Shown: one piece after another, positions 27,206 to 36,357 of the stretch
How positions within the stretch are numbered: the first letter of the stretch is position 1
Layout of the letters: each line of letters starts with the position of its first letter
Program-made: the position numbers and the translations under genes
Notes under the pieces: generated by a model
The model's input: only the letters and a program-made list of their open reading frames with translations
Told to the model about the DNA's origin: nothing
Database searches by the model: none
Assembly (NCBI GenBank): GCA_963726085.1
Contig: CAVSAR010000006.1
Coordinates: forward strand, 50,699 to 114,698
DNA: 64,000 nt
Source of the DNA: ZC4RG30 sp963726085
GTDB lineage: Bacteria > Pseudomonadota > Gammaproteobacteria > Steroidobacterales > Steroidobacteraceae
Direction: 5' to 3'

Positions 27206-28659
27206 TTGAGCTGCAGCCGGAACCCGGCCTTCTCCACGAGTATCGAGGACAGGTCCCCGCGCGCGCACAGTGACCTGATCAGGTCCATCACCGGCCGCAT
27301 CGCGGGGTCGTACAGGCGCGGTGCCGGACCGGCGGCCTGCATGGCATCGACCAGGTTGGCCGGCATAGTCGCGCGCAGCAGGAACTCCTCGTCCGAGAGA
27401 TTGGCGCCGATACGCCGGCGCAGTTCCGCCAGCGGCGCCATGCCCGGCTCGGCCAGGATCTCCCGGGTCCGCGGCAACGACATGATCCGGTCCAGTACCG
27501 CGGGCGCGATGGGCACATTGGGGCGCCCGAATCGTCCCAGTGCATACCGAATCACTTCATCGGGAATCACCGCATAGCGCTGCTTGCCGGTGACGTTCAT
27601 CACCGCCAGCGTCAGTATCATCTGTGCAAACGGCGTCATCACGATGGGCCAGCCCAGTTCCTCGCGCACCTGGCCCAGTTCCTCGATGACGGCCCCTTCC
27701 ATGTGCGTCAGGCGCGCGTCGCCCAGGTGACGGCGCATGGTGCTGACCACGCCTCCGGGCAACTGGTGCCGCAGGTACGTGGCATCGAATGCGCGGGGCT
27801 GGCCTGCGGGCAGGCCCTCGGCCAGGGCCAGCTGCGTGAAGAAGTCCCCGACCTGTCCCAGCGCCGCGTCATCGATGTCGACCTTATGCCCCAGCGCGCG
27901 CAGGTTGGCGACCACGCGCTGCGACGGCGGGTTGGACGTGCCGTCGGCCGCGGCGCCGGAGGCGCATTGCAGGGTGCTGACGCCAAAGTCCGGCGCGTCC
28001 ATGTAGGCCAGCTCGGCCAGGCCGATGGTGCAGTGGCCGTGCAGCTCCAGCGCCTTGTCGCCGATGACGGCCTTGATGGCCGGGATCAGCGCGCGCGCGC
28101 GCTGCGGCAGCAGCAGGCCACCGGGGTCCTTGATGTACAACGCATCCACGTCCGGGCAGGCAGCCAGGCGGCGCGCATTCTCGACGTAGTGGGCATCGTC
28201 ATGGATGGGACTGAGCGAATACACCAGCGCCGCGATCACGTACTCCCCGCCCACGGCCTTGACCATGCGCGCACTGGCGACCTGCGCGTCCACGTCGTTC
28301 ATCGGGTCGGCCAGGCAGAAACGGCGGATGCCATTGCGCGCCAGCGTGCCAAACACCAGCTGCATGAATTCCGGGCTGGCGGTGTCCCAGGCGATGAACC
28401 TGAACCCGGTGGACATGAACTGCAGCGGGGTGTTGGGCGTGGCCTCGGCCATCAACCTTATCCGCTCCCAGGGATCTTCCTGCTTGTAGCGCACGGCCAC
28501 GCCCATGTGCGTGGAGGTAGTGAAGTCGATGGCCTTGAACCCGACGCGGTCCATCACCGGCGCGATGGTCAGCGTCATGGCGGTGTTGATGCCGGTGGCG
28601 CCCCACAGGCTCTGGTTGCCATCGCGCAGTGAGGTTTCAACCAGGCGGATATCAGCCAT
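27202..28659 (-). CDS. Divergent biotin-dependent carboxyltransferase (PycB/OadA-like)
   Basis: 485 residues from ATG 28659. TIM-barrel carboxyltransferase related to pyruvate carboxylase B and oxaloacetate decarboxylase alpha: RDGNQSLW at 12-19 where the family usually has RD(A/G)HQS, EDPWERIRLM, LYIKDPGGLL with the carboxylated Lys near 177, and metal ligands in LHGHCTIG (His207, His209). It has no fused biotinyl domain; the carrier is a separate gene. Asn for His in the first motif and an unusual QCASGAAADG segment suggest an acceptor other than plain pyruvate. Confidence 0.85.
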   Translation of the reverse strand: MADIRLVETSLRDGNQSLWGATGINTAMTLTIAPVMDRVGFKAIDFTTSTHMGVAVRYKQEDPWERIRLMAEATPNTPLQFMSTGFRFIAWDTASPEFMQLVFGTLARNGIRRFCLADPMNDVDAQVASARMVKAVGGEYVIAALVYSLSPIHDDAHYVENARRLAACPDVDALYIKDPGGLLLPQRARALIPAIKAVIGDKALELHGHCTIGLAELAYMDAPDFGVSTLQCASGAAADGTSNPPSQRVVANLRALGHKVDIDDAALGQVGDFFTQLALAEGLPAGQPRAFDATYLRHQLPGGVVSTMRRHLGDARLTHMEGAVIEELGQVREELGWPIVMTPFAQMILTLAVMNVTGKQRYAVIPDEVIRYALGRFGRPNVPIAPAVLDRIMSLPRTREILAEPGMAPLAELRRRIGANLSDEEFLLRATMPANLVDAMQAAGPAPRLYDPAMRPVMDLIRSLCARGDLSSILVEKAGFRLQLN

Positions 28660-30030
28660 CAACCCTTCTCCACGGCGCCCCGGCCTGCGCCTCGATGAAC
28701 CGCGCCAGAAACCCCGTATCCACGCCACCGCCCTGGAACTGCGCGTCCTGCAAGCAGCGCCTGCTGGAACGCCAGGTTGGTGCGCACGCCCTCGATGCGG
28801 GTCGCCGCCAGCGCGGCGCGCATGCCCGCCAGCGCCGCGGCCCGGTCCGGGCCGTGCACGATGATCTTGCCCAGCAACGAATCATAGAACGGGGAGATGC
28901 GGCTGCCGCTGGCAATGTGCGTGTCCACGCGCACGCCGGCCCCCGCCGGCCACTGGGCCAGCGACACGGTTCCCGGGCTGGGCATGAAATCCCGCGCCGG
29001 GTCCTCGGCGTTGATGCGGCACTCCACGGCCCAGCCATCCCGGGCCCGGCCCAGCTGCGCCACAGCGCCGATGCCGCGGCCTTCGGCCACCGCAATCTGT
29101 GCGGCCACCAGGTCCACGCCGGTGACCATCTCGGTGACCGGATGCTCCACCTGGATGCGTGCGTTCATCTCGAGAAAATAGAACTCCTCGCGCTGCGTAT
29201 CGACCAGGAACTCCACCGTCCCGGCGCCACGATACTGCAGGCGGGCGGCAAAGCGCACCGCCGCTTCCTGCAGTCGCGCGCGCAGTGCGTCCAGCCCGGG
29301 AGCCGGGCTCTCCTCGATGAGCTTCTGGTAACGGCGCTGCACGCTGCAGTCGCGTTCGCCCAGGTGCATGACCGCACCGGCGCCATCCCCCAGCACCTGC
29401 ACCTCGACGTGGCGCCCGCGCTGCACATAGCGTTCCAGGTACACGCGCGCGTCACCAAACGCAGCGCCGGCTTCCGCGGCTGCCATGTCCATGGCTGCAG
29501 CCAGGTCGCCCAGCCGGTCGACGCGCTTCATGCCGCGACCGCCGCCGCCGCCCACCGCCTTGATCAGCAGCGGCGCGCCCAGCCGCGCCGCCAGCGTTGC
29601 CGCTTCCTGCAGCTGTTGCCACCGCGCCACCGGGCACCACGGGCACGCCGGCGGCGATGGCCTCGCTGCGCGCCCGCAGCTTGTCGCCTACCGCATCGAT
29701 CTGCGCCGCGGTGGGCCCGATGAAGCGGATATGGTTGTCCTCGCACAGCCTGGCAAACGGCGCGCGCTCGGAGAGGAACCCGTAGCCCGGGTGGATGGCG
29801 TCGCACCCCAGGCCCAGCGCGGCCTGCACGATGGCATTCATGTTGAGGTAGGACTCGGCCGGTCGCGGCGGCCCGATGCAGATCGCACGGTCGGCCAGCC
29901 GCGCCGGCAGGCCATCGCGATCGGCCTGGGAGCAGGCCACCACCGCCTCGATGCCCAGCTGCCGGCAACTGCGCAGCACGCGCACGGCGATCTCGCCGCG
30001 GTTGGCGATCAGGACGCGGCGTATTGGCAC
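28652..30030 (-). pseudogene. Biotin carboxylase subunit, two single-base frame disruptions
   Basis: ATP-dependent carboxylation of the biotin carrier. Family motifs run in order but in three frames: RRVLIANRGEIAVRVLRSC from GTG 30030; a shift near 29620 (VVPGG then ARWQQLQEAATL), then GGGGRGMKRV, EMNARIQVEHPVTEMVTG; and a shift near 28757 (one extra T in GCGCTGCTTGC) restoring the C-terminus, which ends at 28652 and overlaps the next start. No stop codon interrupts the composite, so the damage is recent or an assembly error. Neighbouring carboxylase subunits are intact. Confidence 0.85.
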
Positions 30031-30034
30031 GATC

Positions 30035-30481
30035 TTAGGCGGGTTGGACAAAGAGGATGGTCTCGCCGAACTCCACCAGCTCGCCGTTGCGCGTGTCGAT
30101 GCGCAGCACCTGCCCGCTGATCCCGGCGCGCACGGTGTTCATCAGCTTCATCACCTCGATGATTCCGACAATGGTGTCGGGCGTCACCTGGTCGCCGACT
30201 TCGACAAACGGTGGCTCCCCTGGCTTGGGCGCACGGTAGTAAATGCCGAGCAGCGGCGCCGGTACCGCCACCGCGCCGGGGGGCGCGGCCAGCGCCGGCC
30301 TGGAGGCAAGTTCCGATGCTGCCGCAACGGGGGCAGCCGGCGCTGGCTCTGCGGTTCGCGGTGGTGCGCCGCCGCGGCGCAGCTGGATCTTCACGCCGTT
30401 CATTTCCAGGTTGAGCTCGTTAAAACGCGACTGCTCCAGCAGCTGCAGGATCTCAGCCACGTCCTTTGCCGTCAGACTCAC
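30035..30481 (-). CDS. Biotin carboxyl carrier protein (AccB-like)
   Basis: 148 residues from GTG 30481. An AccB-like N-terminal helix region (ILQLLEQSRFNELNLEMNG), Ala/Pro linker, then a biotinyl domain with EVMKLMN, Lys112 being the biotin attachment site, and the AccB-type thumb. The start overlaps the stop of the PEP/pyruvate-binding gene (GTGA). The genome presumably has a separate accBC, so this copy probably serves the operon's own carboxyltransferase. Confidence 0.88.
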   Translation of the reverse strand: MSLTAKDVAEILQLLEQSRFNELNLEMNGVKIQLRRGGAPPRTAEPAPAAPVAAASELASRPALAAPPGAVAVPAPLLGIYYRAPKPGEPPFVEVGDQVTPDTIVGIIEVMKLMNTVRAGISGQVLRIDTRNGELVEFGETILFVQPA

Positions 30482-31512
30482 CGCTTGCCTCCAAACACAC
30501 TCATTACATGATGCAGCGGATTGTCCTTGGCCGCGGCCACGGGCCTGGCCTCGCTGGCTGACCAGACCGTCTCTGGCCGGGACTGCAGTATCAGCAGCTG
30601 CCCCTGCTGGTCGATGGCCCACTCTATGTCCTGCGGCCGGCCGTAGTGACGCTCGATGCGCCGCCCCAGGTCGCGCAGTCTTTGCAGGTCCTCGTCGCTA
30701 ACGCACGGTGCCGTGCGCAGCGCTGCAGGGGTCTCCTGCTCGTGCGTGCCGCCGCCGGGCAGCGGCACATGCCGGATGTGCTTGTCGCTGATGTCGCGCA
30801 CCGAGATCTCGCCGGTGATCTTGCCCAGCACGAAGCGGTCCGGCGTGACTTCACCGCTGACCACCGCGGAGCCCAGGCCCCAGGCGCCCTCGATGACGAT
30901 CACCGACCGGTCGCCGGTGGTGGGACTGCGCGTGAACATGACGCCGGCGGCCCGGGCATCGACCATGCGCTGCACCACCACGGCCATGGCCACGCCGGTT
31001 TCCGCGATGCGCTGGCGCCGCCGATAGGACAGGGACTCGACCGAATACAGGCTGGCCCAGCAACGCTGCACCGCGGCCAGCACCGCCTCGGCGCCGATCA
31101 CCCACAGGTAGGTGTCCTGCAGGCCGGCGAAGCTGGCGTCTGCGGCATCCTCGGTGGTAGCCGACGAGCGCACGGCCACCGGCGCGTCGCCCAGCTGGGC
31201 GTGCGCGGCAAGGATGGCCGTGCGCACATCCTCGGGCAGTGCGGCCGCCTCGACGCGCTGGCGCAGCCGGCCCGATGCGCGCGTGATGGCCTCCAGGTCC
31301 TCGGCCACCAGCGACTCAACTTCCGCGGCGACCGGTGCCTGGCGTTGCAGCTCGCTGATGCAGCGTTCAAAGGCCGCCGTGCGCACCACGAAGCCGCTGG
31401 GCACGGCAATGCTGGCGCGCGTCAGTTCGCCCAGCGAGCCGCCCTTGCCGCCCACGGTGGGACGATCCGCCAGCGCGATATCGGCAAACCAGCCGATCAG
31501 GTCCGATGCCAT
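30478..31512 (-). CDS. PEP-synthase-like ATP-binding (PEP/pyruvate-binding domain) subunit
   Basis: 344 residues covering only the N-terminal ATP-grasp nucleotide-binding half of PEP synthase: KGGSLGELTRA, VAVRSSATTEDAADASFAGLQDTYL, MFTRSPTTGDRS, IEGAWGLGSAVVSGEVTPD, RPQDIEWAIDQQGQLLILQSRPET. The swivelling His domain is on the next gene upstream. This two-gene split is known in phenylphosphate synthase and related phosphotransferases. It overlaps the biotin carrier gene by 4 bp. Confidence 0.88.
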   Translation of the reverse strand: MASDLIGWFADIALADRPTVGGKGGSLGELTRASIAVPSGFVVRTAAFERCISELQRQAPVAAEVESLVAEDLEAITRASGRLRQRVEAAALPEDVRTAILAAHAQLGDAPVAVRSSATTEDAADASFAGLQDTYLWVIGAEAVLAAVQRCWASLYSVESLSYRRRQRIAETGVAMAVVVQRMVDARAAGVMFTRSPTTGDRSVIVIEGAWGLGSAVVSGEVTPDRFVLGKITGEISVRDISDKHIRHVPLPGGGTHEQETPAALRTAPCVSDEDLQRLRDLGRRIERHYGRPQDIEWAIDQQGQLLILQSRPETVWSASEARPVAAAKDNPLHHVMSVFGGKR

Positions 31513-31522
31513 GCAGGTGCCG

Positions 31523-33334
31523 CTAGTCGAGGAGGGTCACGATGCCCCGCCCGCCATCGACGCGGATGCGCTGGCCGTCCCGGATGCGGCGGGTCGCCGT
31601 GCCGGTGCCCACCACCGCAGGCAGGCCGTACTCGCGCGCCACGATGGCCGCGTGGCTCATGGAGCCACCGATGTCGGACACCGCGGCGGAAATCCTGCTG
31701 AAGATGGGGGACCAGGTGGGATTGGTCACCTGGCAGACCAGGATGTCGCCATCCTTGAGCCTGGAGATTTCCTCCACCGACTTCACGATGCGGGCGGTGC
31801 CTTCGACCACGCCACGCGATGCGGCGAATCCCTTGAGTTCCTTCGAGTCGCTTTCATCGCCGGCCTTGAGCCAGGCGTCCAGGCTCTCGCGCGTGATGCC
31901 CCACAGCATCACGATGGCCGGGTCGTCGATGATTTCCGGCACCGGACCCAGGGCCGGCGGCGTGTCGTTCTTGGCCCACTGGGCCACGGCCGCGCGGCGC
32001 GTGGCCACGATGGCCGGCCAGTGCTGCGCCCCGCGCGGCGGCGAACCAGCCGACCACGACTGCATCAGGTCGATGATGGCGGATTCCAGCTCATAGTGCG
32101 TGAGGTGGAACACGTCGTCCTCGCGCGCGAAGAACCCATGCTGCGCAAGCAGCGCGCCGAATTCCCGGATCTTGTTGAAGAACAGGTTCGTGTACCAGTG
32201 CTCGCAGTAGAACTTGTGACCCTCCACGTAGGGAAACACGCGGTGGGCAAGGGCAATCATCTGGTCGAACGCCGCGCGGTCGTCGTCGGTGTCCAGCAGG
32301 TCGCGGTAATCGGCGATCAGCTGGGTGCGCTCGGCGATCAGCTGTGCCACCGGGCGATCGATGACGGTGCCGGCCTGCACCTGGCGGATGTAGTTGGGCA
32401 GCGCCGAGAACGGCAGGGACAGGTCATCGTTCCATGAACGATGGTAGTGGTAGAAGCCATCCCCGACGTTGACGTTGAACCAGGGATGCCGCGACGTCTC
32501 GAGCTCCTGAAGCCACTGCCCGCCCTCGGGGCCCATCTCGCGCAGCGACTGCAGCACCTGCTCCACGCCCACGCCATCCTGGAACGGGGCGGTCACGCCC
32601 AGCTGCACCGCGCAGCGCGCCAGGCGGCGCAGCTCGTCGTCGGGACGGAAGATCTCCGCCTCCATGCCGGCCACCATGCGCGCGATGGTCTGGTCGCTGA
32701 TCTCGGGAAAGGCCTTCTTGCAGAAGCCGAAGAACGTCAGGTAGGCACCATAGCCCAGCAGCAGGAACTCGAAGTGGTGATGCCACATCCGGAAATACCC
32801 TTCCAGGGTCTTCTGGTAGGTATCGAGCAGGAAGTGGTTGGATGCAATGCCACGGCCGGCGCGCACGTGCTCCAGCGGCTCGTACTGCGGCAAGTCCAGC
32901 TTGGGCAGTTGCTGCGCGTCCTCGATCAACGCGCGCATCTTGCCCTTCCACTGCTCGTAGAGGCGCTCCCAGTGCTCGTAGTAGTAGAACGCCCGCTGCA
33001 TGAACTCGTCGGTGCGCTGCTTGATCTCCGCCGGATCCGTCACCCCGATGCCACCGATGTAGATGCGGCCGTTGATGATCCGTTCGTCGATGCCCTTGGT
33101 GGTGGGCAGGCAGTGCACGCGGGTGTTGGCCGCGCCCAGGGCGCAATAGGCCGCCTCCCCGGTCACCGAGTCGAAGGCACACATCGGTTCCGGAAAGTGC
33201 ATGGAGTTGTAGAACCAGAACCGCTGGTCGTCTTCCTTGGCGAACTGCATGTAGTACGGGTAGGCCGCCTGCGCGGCCTCCGTGCCTGGCACGACCTTGA
33301 CGGAACTGGGCAGCGGAAAGGTTTTTGGCGTCAT
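31523..33334 (-). CDS. PEP-utilizing-enzyme (phosphohistidine swivel) subunit with large substrate domain
   Basis: 603 residues. Residues 1-480 form a mostly helical domain with many aromatic residues (RFWFYNSMHFPEP, HHHFEFLLLGYGAYLTFFGF, HKFYCEHWYTNLFF); the C-terminus is the swivelling phosphohistidine domain with GGSMSHAAIVARE, phosphorylated His near 561. With the ATP-grasp subunit 10 bp downstream it should transfer the beta-phosphate of ATP to an organic acceptor, as in phenylphosphate synthase or rifampin phosphotransferase. The acceptor is unknown. Confidence 0.82.
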   Translation of the reverse strand: MTPKTFPLPSSVKVVPGTEAAQAAYPYYMQFAKEDDQRFWFYNSMHFPEPMCAFDSVTGEAAYCALGAANTRVHCLPTTKGIDERIINGRIYIGGIGVTDPAEIKQRTDEFMQRAFYYYEHWERLYEQWKGKMRALIEDAQQLPKLDLPQYEPLEHVRAGRGIASNHFLLDTYQKTLEGYFRMWHHHFEFLLLGYGAYLTFFGFCKKAFPEISDQTIARMVAGMEAEIFRPDDELRRLARCAVQLGVTAPFQDGVGVEQVLQSLREMGPEGGQWLQELETSRHPWFNVNVGDGFYHYHRSWNDDLSLPFSALPNYIRQVQAGTVIDRPVAQLIAERTQLIADYRDLLDTDDDRAAFDQMIALAHRVFPYVEGHKFYCEHWYTNLFFNKIREFGALLAQHGFFAREDDVFHLTHYELESAIIDLMQSWSAGSPPRGAQHWPAIVATRRAAVAQWAKNDTPPALGPVPEIIDDPAIVMLWGITRESLDAWLKAGDESDSKELKGFAASRGVVEGTARIVKSVEEISRLKDGDILVCQVTNPTWSPIFSRISAAVSDIGGSMSHAAIVAREYGLPAVVGTGTATRRIRDGQRIRVDGGRGIVTLLD

Positions 33335-33339
33335 TGGGA

Positions 33340-33930
33340 TCAGCTACGCAATCCGGCCAGCCGCTCGCCAATCCGGCCGCGCAGGCTGCGAAGCCTGAGG
33401 GCCAGGAACACCAGCAGGATGCCCGCCAACACCGCATACAGGGCCAGTAGCCACAGCACCGTCAGCACGCCGGCCCCCGGGTGCACGATCAGGAATACGC
33501 CGAACGCCACCGCGGCCAGCCCGGCCAGTCCCAGCAGCCACTCGCCCTTGATCTCGGCGCGCAGGCGAATGGCCGCCACGATTTGCAGCACGCCAATGAC
33601 GATGGCCCAGATGGCGATGAAATACAGCAGCGCCATGGCCGTCACGCCCGGCGCGATGAAAGTACAGATGCCGATGGCGGCACTGGCCAGGCCCCACAGC
33701 AACATCACCCACCAGTGCGCGATGTCCTTGCGGCCGGATATCGCCGTCCAGATGCCCAGCACGCCGTCAGCGATGGCATACACGCCGAACAGCAGCACCA
33801 GGGCGGCCAGCGACATGCCTGGCTGGACCCAAGTCAGCACGCCGAACGCGATGGCCAGCAGGCCGCGCAGCAGCAGCACCCACCAGCTGCCGGAAAGGAT
33901 GGATGCCAGGGGATGGATTGCCATGTTCAT
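33340..33930 (-). CDS. HdeD-family (DUF308) membrane protein
   Basis: 196 residues with six predicted membrane segments and the tandem DUF308 pattern (LLLRGLLAIAFGVLTWVQPG; LLGLAGLAAVAFGVFLIVHP). HdeD-like proteins are linked to acid stress in Escherichia coli. First gene of the operon, 5 bp from the next start. Confidence 0.85.
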   Translation of the reverse strand: MNMAIHPLASILSGSWWVLLLRGLLAIAFGVLTWVQPGMSLAALVLLFGVYAIADGVLGIWTAISGRKDIAHWWVMLLWGLASAAIGICTFIAPGVTAMALLYFIAIWAIVIGVLQIVAAIRLRAEIKGEWLLGLAGLAAVAFGVFLIVHPGAGVLTVLWLLALYAVLAGILLVFLALRLRSLRGRIGERLAGLRS

Positions 33931-34002
33931 TGTTATTCCTTCCGGTTGGTTTGACCCGGCCCCGATGATACTCCCGGGGCTTGGCGCGCGCCGGCGCGCG
34001 GG

Positions 34003-34782
34003 TCAGGGAACGTCCCTGGCGAGGGAAGCCTGCAAGCGCAGCATGCTGGCCTGGCTGACCTGGATCAGCCCATGCCGCGGCCGGTCAAGATCCATGATGG
34101 TCAGCAGCACCAGGGTGCTCAGGACGATGTAGGTGATCGTCGACGGCCGGCGCCGGCGACCGGCCAGGCCGCAGCTGTAGCCGATGAACCCCACGGCCCC
34201 GCAGGACACCACGACCAGCAGCCCCAGCACCGCCTCGGGTACGTGGTTGTCGATGGCCGTGCGCCGCGCCTCGCCGGTGTCGATCATTTCGTTGAGCGAA
34301 GCGATCAGCAGACCAGTGGCCACCGAGTGCGGGTCCTGGTTGGCGGCCGCACTGGCAATCGACCAGACCTTGTCCTGCAGGTCCTCACCCTTGGCATAGG
34401 CACGCGCCACCAGCTGCTCGTCGATTTTGGCGTTGACGAATTCCAGGCGCGAATCCACATAGGCGCGCAGCAGTCGCCGTGCCTCCTGGCGCTGCGCCCC
34501 GGGCAGGAAATCCGTGCGCAGGTAGGTGGTGCCGATGGCATTGGCTTCCTTGAGCACCAGCGACTTGCGCAAGTCGTAGCGCGACACCGCCATCGCAAAC
34601 GAGAAGCCCATCAGCAACGCCAGCAATCCCAGCAGCGCGCCCTGCAGCGCACCGACGTGCGATTTGTCATGGTCGTCGGCGGCACGACGCCAGGTGCCCA
34701 GCCGGTTGCCGGTTTCCGCGGCCATCCAGTACACCACCACCAGCACCAGCAGGATCACTATCTCGCTTGTTCGCCAGATCAC
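34003..34782 (-). CDS. DUF4239 (bestrophin-like) membrane protein
   Basis: 259 residues starting with GTG: an N-terminal membrane helix, a second helix (ALQGALLGLLALLMGFSFAMA) followed by RYDLRKSLVLKEANAIGTTY, the conserved DUF4239 core, and two C-terminal helices. A bestrophin-type channel role is proposed for the family but not shown for this one. Confidence 0.8.
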   Translation of the reverse strand: MIWRTSEIVILLVLVVVYWMAAETGNRLGTWRRAADDHDKSHVGALQGALLGLLALLMGFSFAMAVSRYDLRKSLVLKEANAIGTTYLRTDFLPGAQRQEARRLLRAYVDSRLEFVNAKIDEQLVARAYAKGEDLQDKVWSIASAAANQDPHSVATGLLIASLNEMIDTGEARRTAIDNHVPEAVLGLLVVVSCGAVGFIGYSCGLAGRRRRPSTITYIVLSTLVLLTIMDLDRPRHGLIQVSQASMLRLQASLARDVP

Positions 34783-34803
34783 GTTGTCTCCCCCAGCGCC
34801 TGT

Positions 34804-35259
34804 TTATTGTTCCTTTGCACAGTCGCAGGCATCGTAGCCATTGTCGAGCACGACGCGCCAGTGACCATCCGGATCCAGTCGCCACGTGGAGTAGTAATGC
34901 GCCACGACCTTGCCATCCGGCCCCCGCACTGGCCCGGTTGATAGCGCCAGGGTGCCCGAGCCATTGACGTCGACCTGCTCGGGCCGCCACGAAAACGGTG
35001 CCCTGGCAGAGGTGAAATAGGATTGCCAACCCGCACCTACTGCAGCGCGCCCGCGCAGCGGCGTTGCGCCACCGAGGAACACCGCATCCTGGGCAACGAA
35101 GCCCAGGAACGCAGCATGATCGCGATCGGTCATGCTCTTTGCGAACGCAAGTTCGGCCGCCGTGACCTGGGCAACCAGCCGCGCGTGATCCGGCTGCGCG
35201 GCGCGGGGTGCGCAGCCGCACAGCGCCAGCACCATGCCTAAGAGGGGGCGTGGACTCAC
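34804..35259 (-). CDS. DUF4440 / NTF2-like lipoprotein
   Basis: 151 residues from GTG 35259: lipobox LCGC and a DUF4440 domain (AELAFAKSMTDRDHAAFLGF ... VVAHYYSTWRLDPDGHWRVV). The start overlaps the stop of the truncated SRPBCC gene (GTGA), so its translation may depend on ribosomes finishing that remnant. Confidence 0.78.
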   Translation of the reverse strand: MSPRPLLGMVLALCGCAPRAAQPDHARLVAQVTAAELAFAKSMTDRDHAAFLGFVAQDAVFLGGATPLRGRAAVGAGWQSYFTSARAPFSWRPEQVDVNGSGTLALSTGPVRGPDGKVVAHYYSTWRLDPDGHWRVVLDNGYDACDCAKEQ

Positions 35260-35414
35260 GCGCGAATGTCCGCCTCGACCAGCTTGCCCAGCAGGATCAG
35301 CCACTCCTGCCGCCCCAACCACCTGGCATACGCATCGGCGTCGAGGACTGCCCGGTACACCTGCTCGGGCGCAGCGCGCAGCACGCGATGGATCCTGATC
35401 GTATTGGTGGCCAT
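35256..35414 (-). pseudogene. SRPBCC/AHSA1-family gene with internal deletion
   Basis: Only 52 codons, ATG 35414 to TGA 35256. The first 32 residues (RVLRAAPEQVYRAVLDADAY) match the N-terminus of AHSA1-type START-fold proteins and the last 20 (WLILLGKLVEADIRA) match their C-terminus; the roughly 90 residues between are absent. The frame is kept across the junction. An intact relative is at 47431-47871. Confidence 0.6.
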
Positions 35415-35434
35415 TTGGACTCCCTCACTGAGCG

Positions 35435-35839
35435 TCAGGCGCCAGACACTGCCTGCATATATTGCGGCAGATCATCGCCTATTTCGACCCAAGGCAGCTT
35501 GTCGGCAACCCAGATGTGCACGGCCGGTCGCAGCGCGGACGGATCATCGAGCGCGGCCAGCGTCACGTCGATCTCTCCGCTGCGCGCAACGTTCTGGTAG
35601 GTAAGTTGTGTACCGCAGCGCTGGCAATGTCCGCGCAGCACGCCCGGGCTGGTTTCCAACTGCTCGAGGGCTCCACGCGTGACGGCAAAGTTGGCAACCG
35701 GGAACGTACCCCACGCGACCATTACCGCACCGCTGGCCCGGCGACAGCTGTTGCAGTGGCAAAAGCAGGTGAAGCTGGCGTAGCGTGCCGCAAATCTCAC
35801 AGCCCCGCACAAGCATCCGCCCACATGCACGGCGCTCAT
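35435..35839 (-). CDS. GFA/CENP-V family zinc protein
   Basis: 134 residues with the zinc-binding cysteines GGCLCGAVRF, CFCHCNSCRRASG and CQRCGT. Family members include glutathione-dependent formaldehyde-activating-like and S-(hydroxymethyl)glutathione-related proteins; the actual reaction is usually unknown. ATGA overlap with the mug gene. Confidence 0.88.
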   Translation of the reverse strand: MSAVHVGGCLCGAVRFAARYASFTCFCHCNSCRRASGAVMVAWGTFPVANFAVTRGALEQLETSPGVLRGHCQRCGTQLTYQNVARSGEIDVTLAALDDPSALRPAVHIWVADKLPWVEIGDDLPQYMQAVSGA

Positions 35840-36345
35840 GAGGGCAAGGGCTTGCGGGACTTGACCAGCGCGGCCAGTTCCCGCCAGTGCCTGGCATCCT
35901 GCCAGTAGCGCGTTGCCAGTCCCGATGGCGAGGTCAGCACAAACAGCGACGTGTCGCCGATCTTGGTGCCTTGCAAGCCGTAGTCCACTTCACTGCCGAA
36001 ATACTCCATGGCTGCGCGTTTGCTGGTGAAGGCGATGATGCGCGGCTGCAACCGCCTGGCAATGCGCTGCAGCGCGCGCGGTTCGAAGTCCTGCTTGCGC
36101 AGGCCGGCGTCCTGTCCCGACGTGTGCTTGGCCAGGTCCGTCAGTCCCAGTTTGAACTGCAGCACCTGCCGGTACTGCTGGGGCGCGAGGCGCATCGGTG
36201 TAAGGCCCACCGCATGCAGGGTGGGCCAGAACCGGTTGCCGGGCTTGGCGTAGTAGGCGCCCACCGTGGCTGAATACTGGCCCGGGGCGGTGCCGCAGAA
36301 AACCACATCCAGGTTTTCCGCCAGCACGTCGGGTAGCACGGCCAT
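35836..36345 (-). CDS. mug: G/U mismatch-specific DNA glycosylase
   Basis: 169 residues. FCGTAPGQYSATVGAYYAKPGNRFWPTLHAVGLTP (read in parts) is the MUG active-site region with GTAPG and the NRFW motif; VLTSPSG closes the uracil-DNA-glycosylase fold. It removes U or ethenocytosine opposite G. Asn of the usual motif NPG is replaced by APG, as in several proteobacterial MUG-like proteins. Confidence 0.85.
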   Translation of the reverse strand: MAVLPDVLAENLDVVFCGTAPGQYSATVGAYYAKPGNRFWPTLHAVGLTPMRLAPQQYRQVLQFKLGLTDLAKHTSGQDAGLRKQDFEPRALQRIARRLQPRIIAFTSKRAAMEYFGSEVDYGLQGTKIGDTSLFVLTSPSGLATRYWQDARHWRELAALVKSRKPLPS

Positions 36346-36357
36346 CCGGCCCAGCGC

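Noticed and set aside
32441..34132. Plus-strand open frame of over 500 codons
   Set aside because: Antisense to the swivelling-His subunit and HdeD genes, which have clear motifs on the minus strand.
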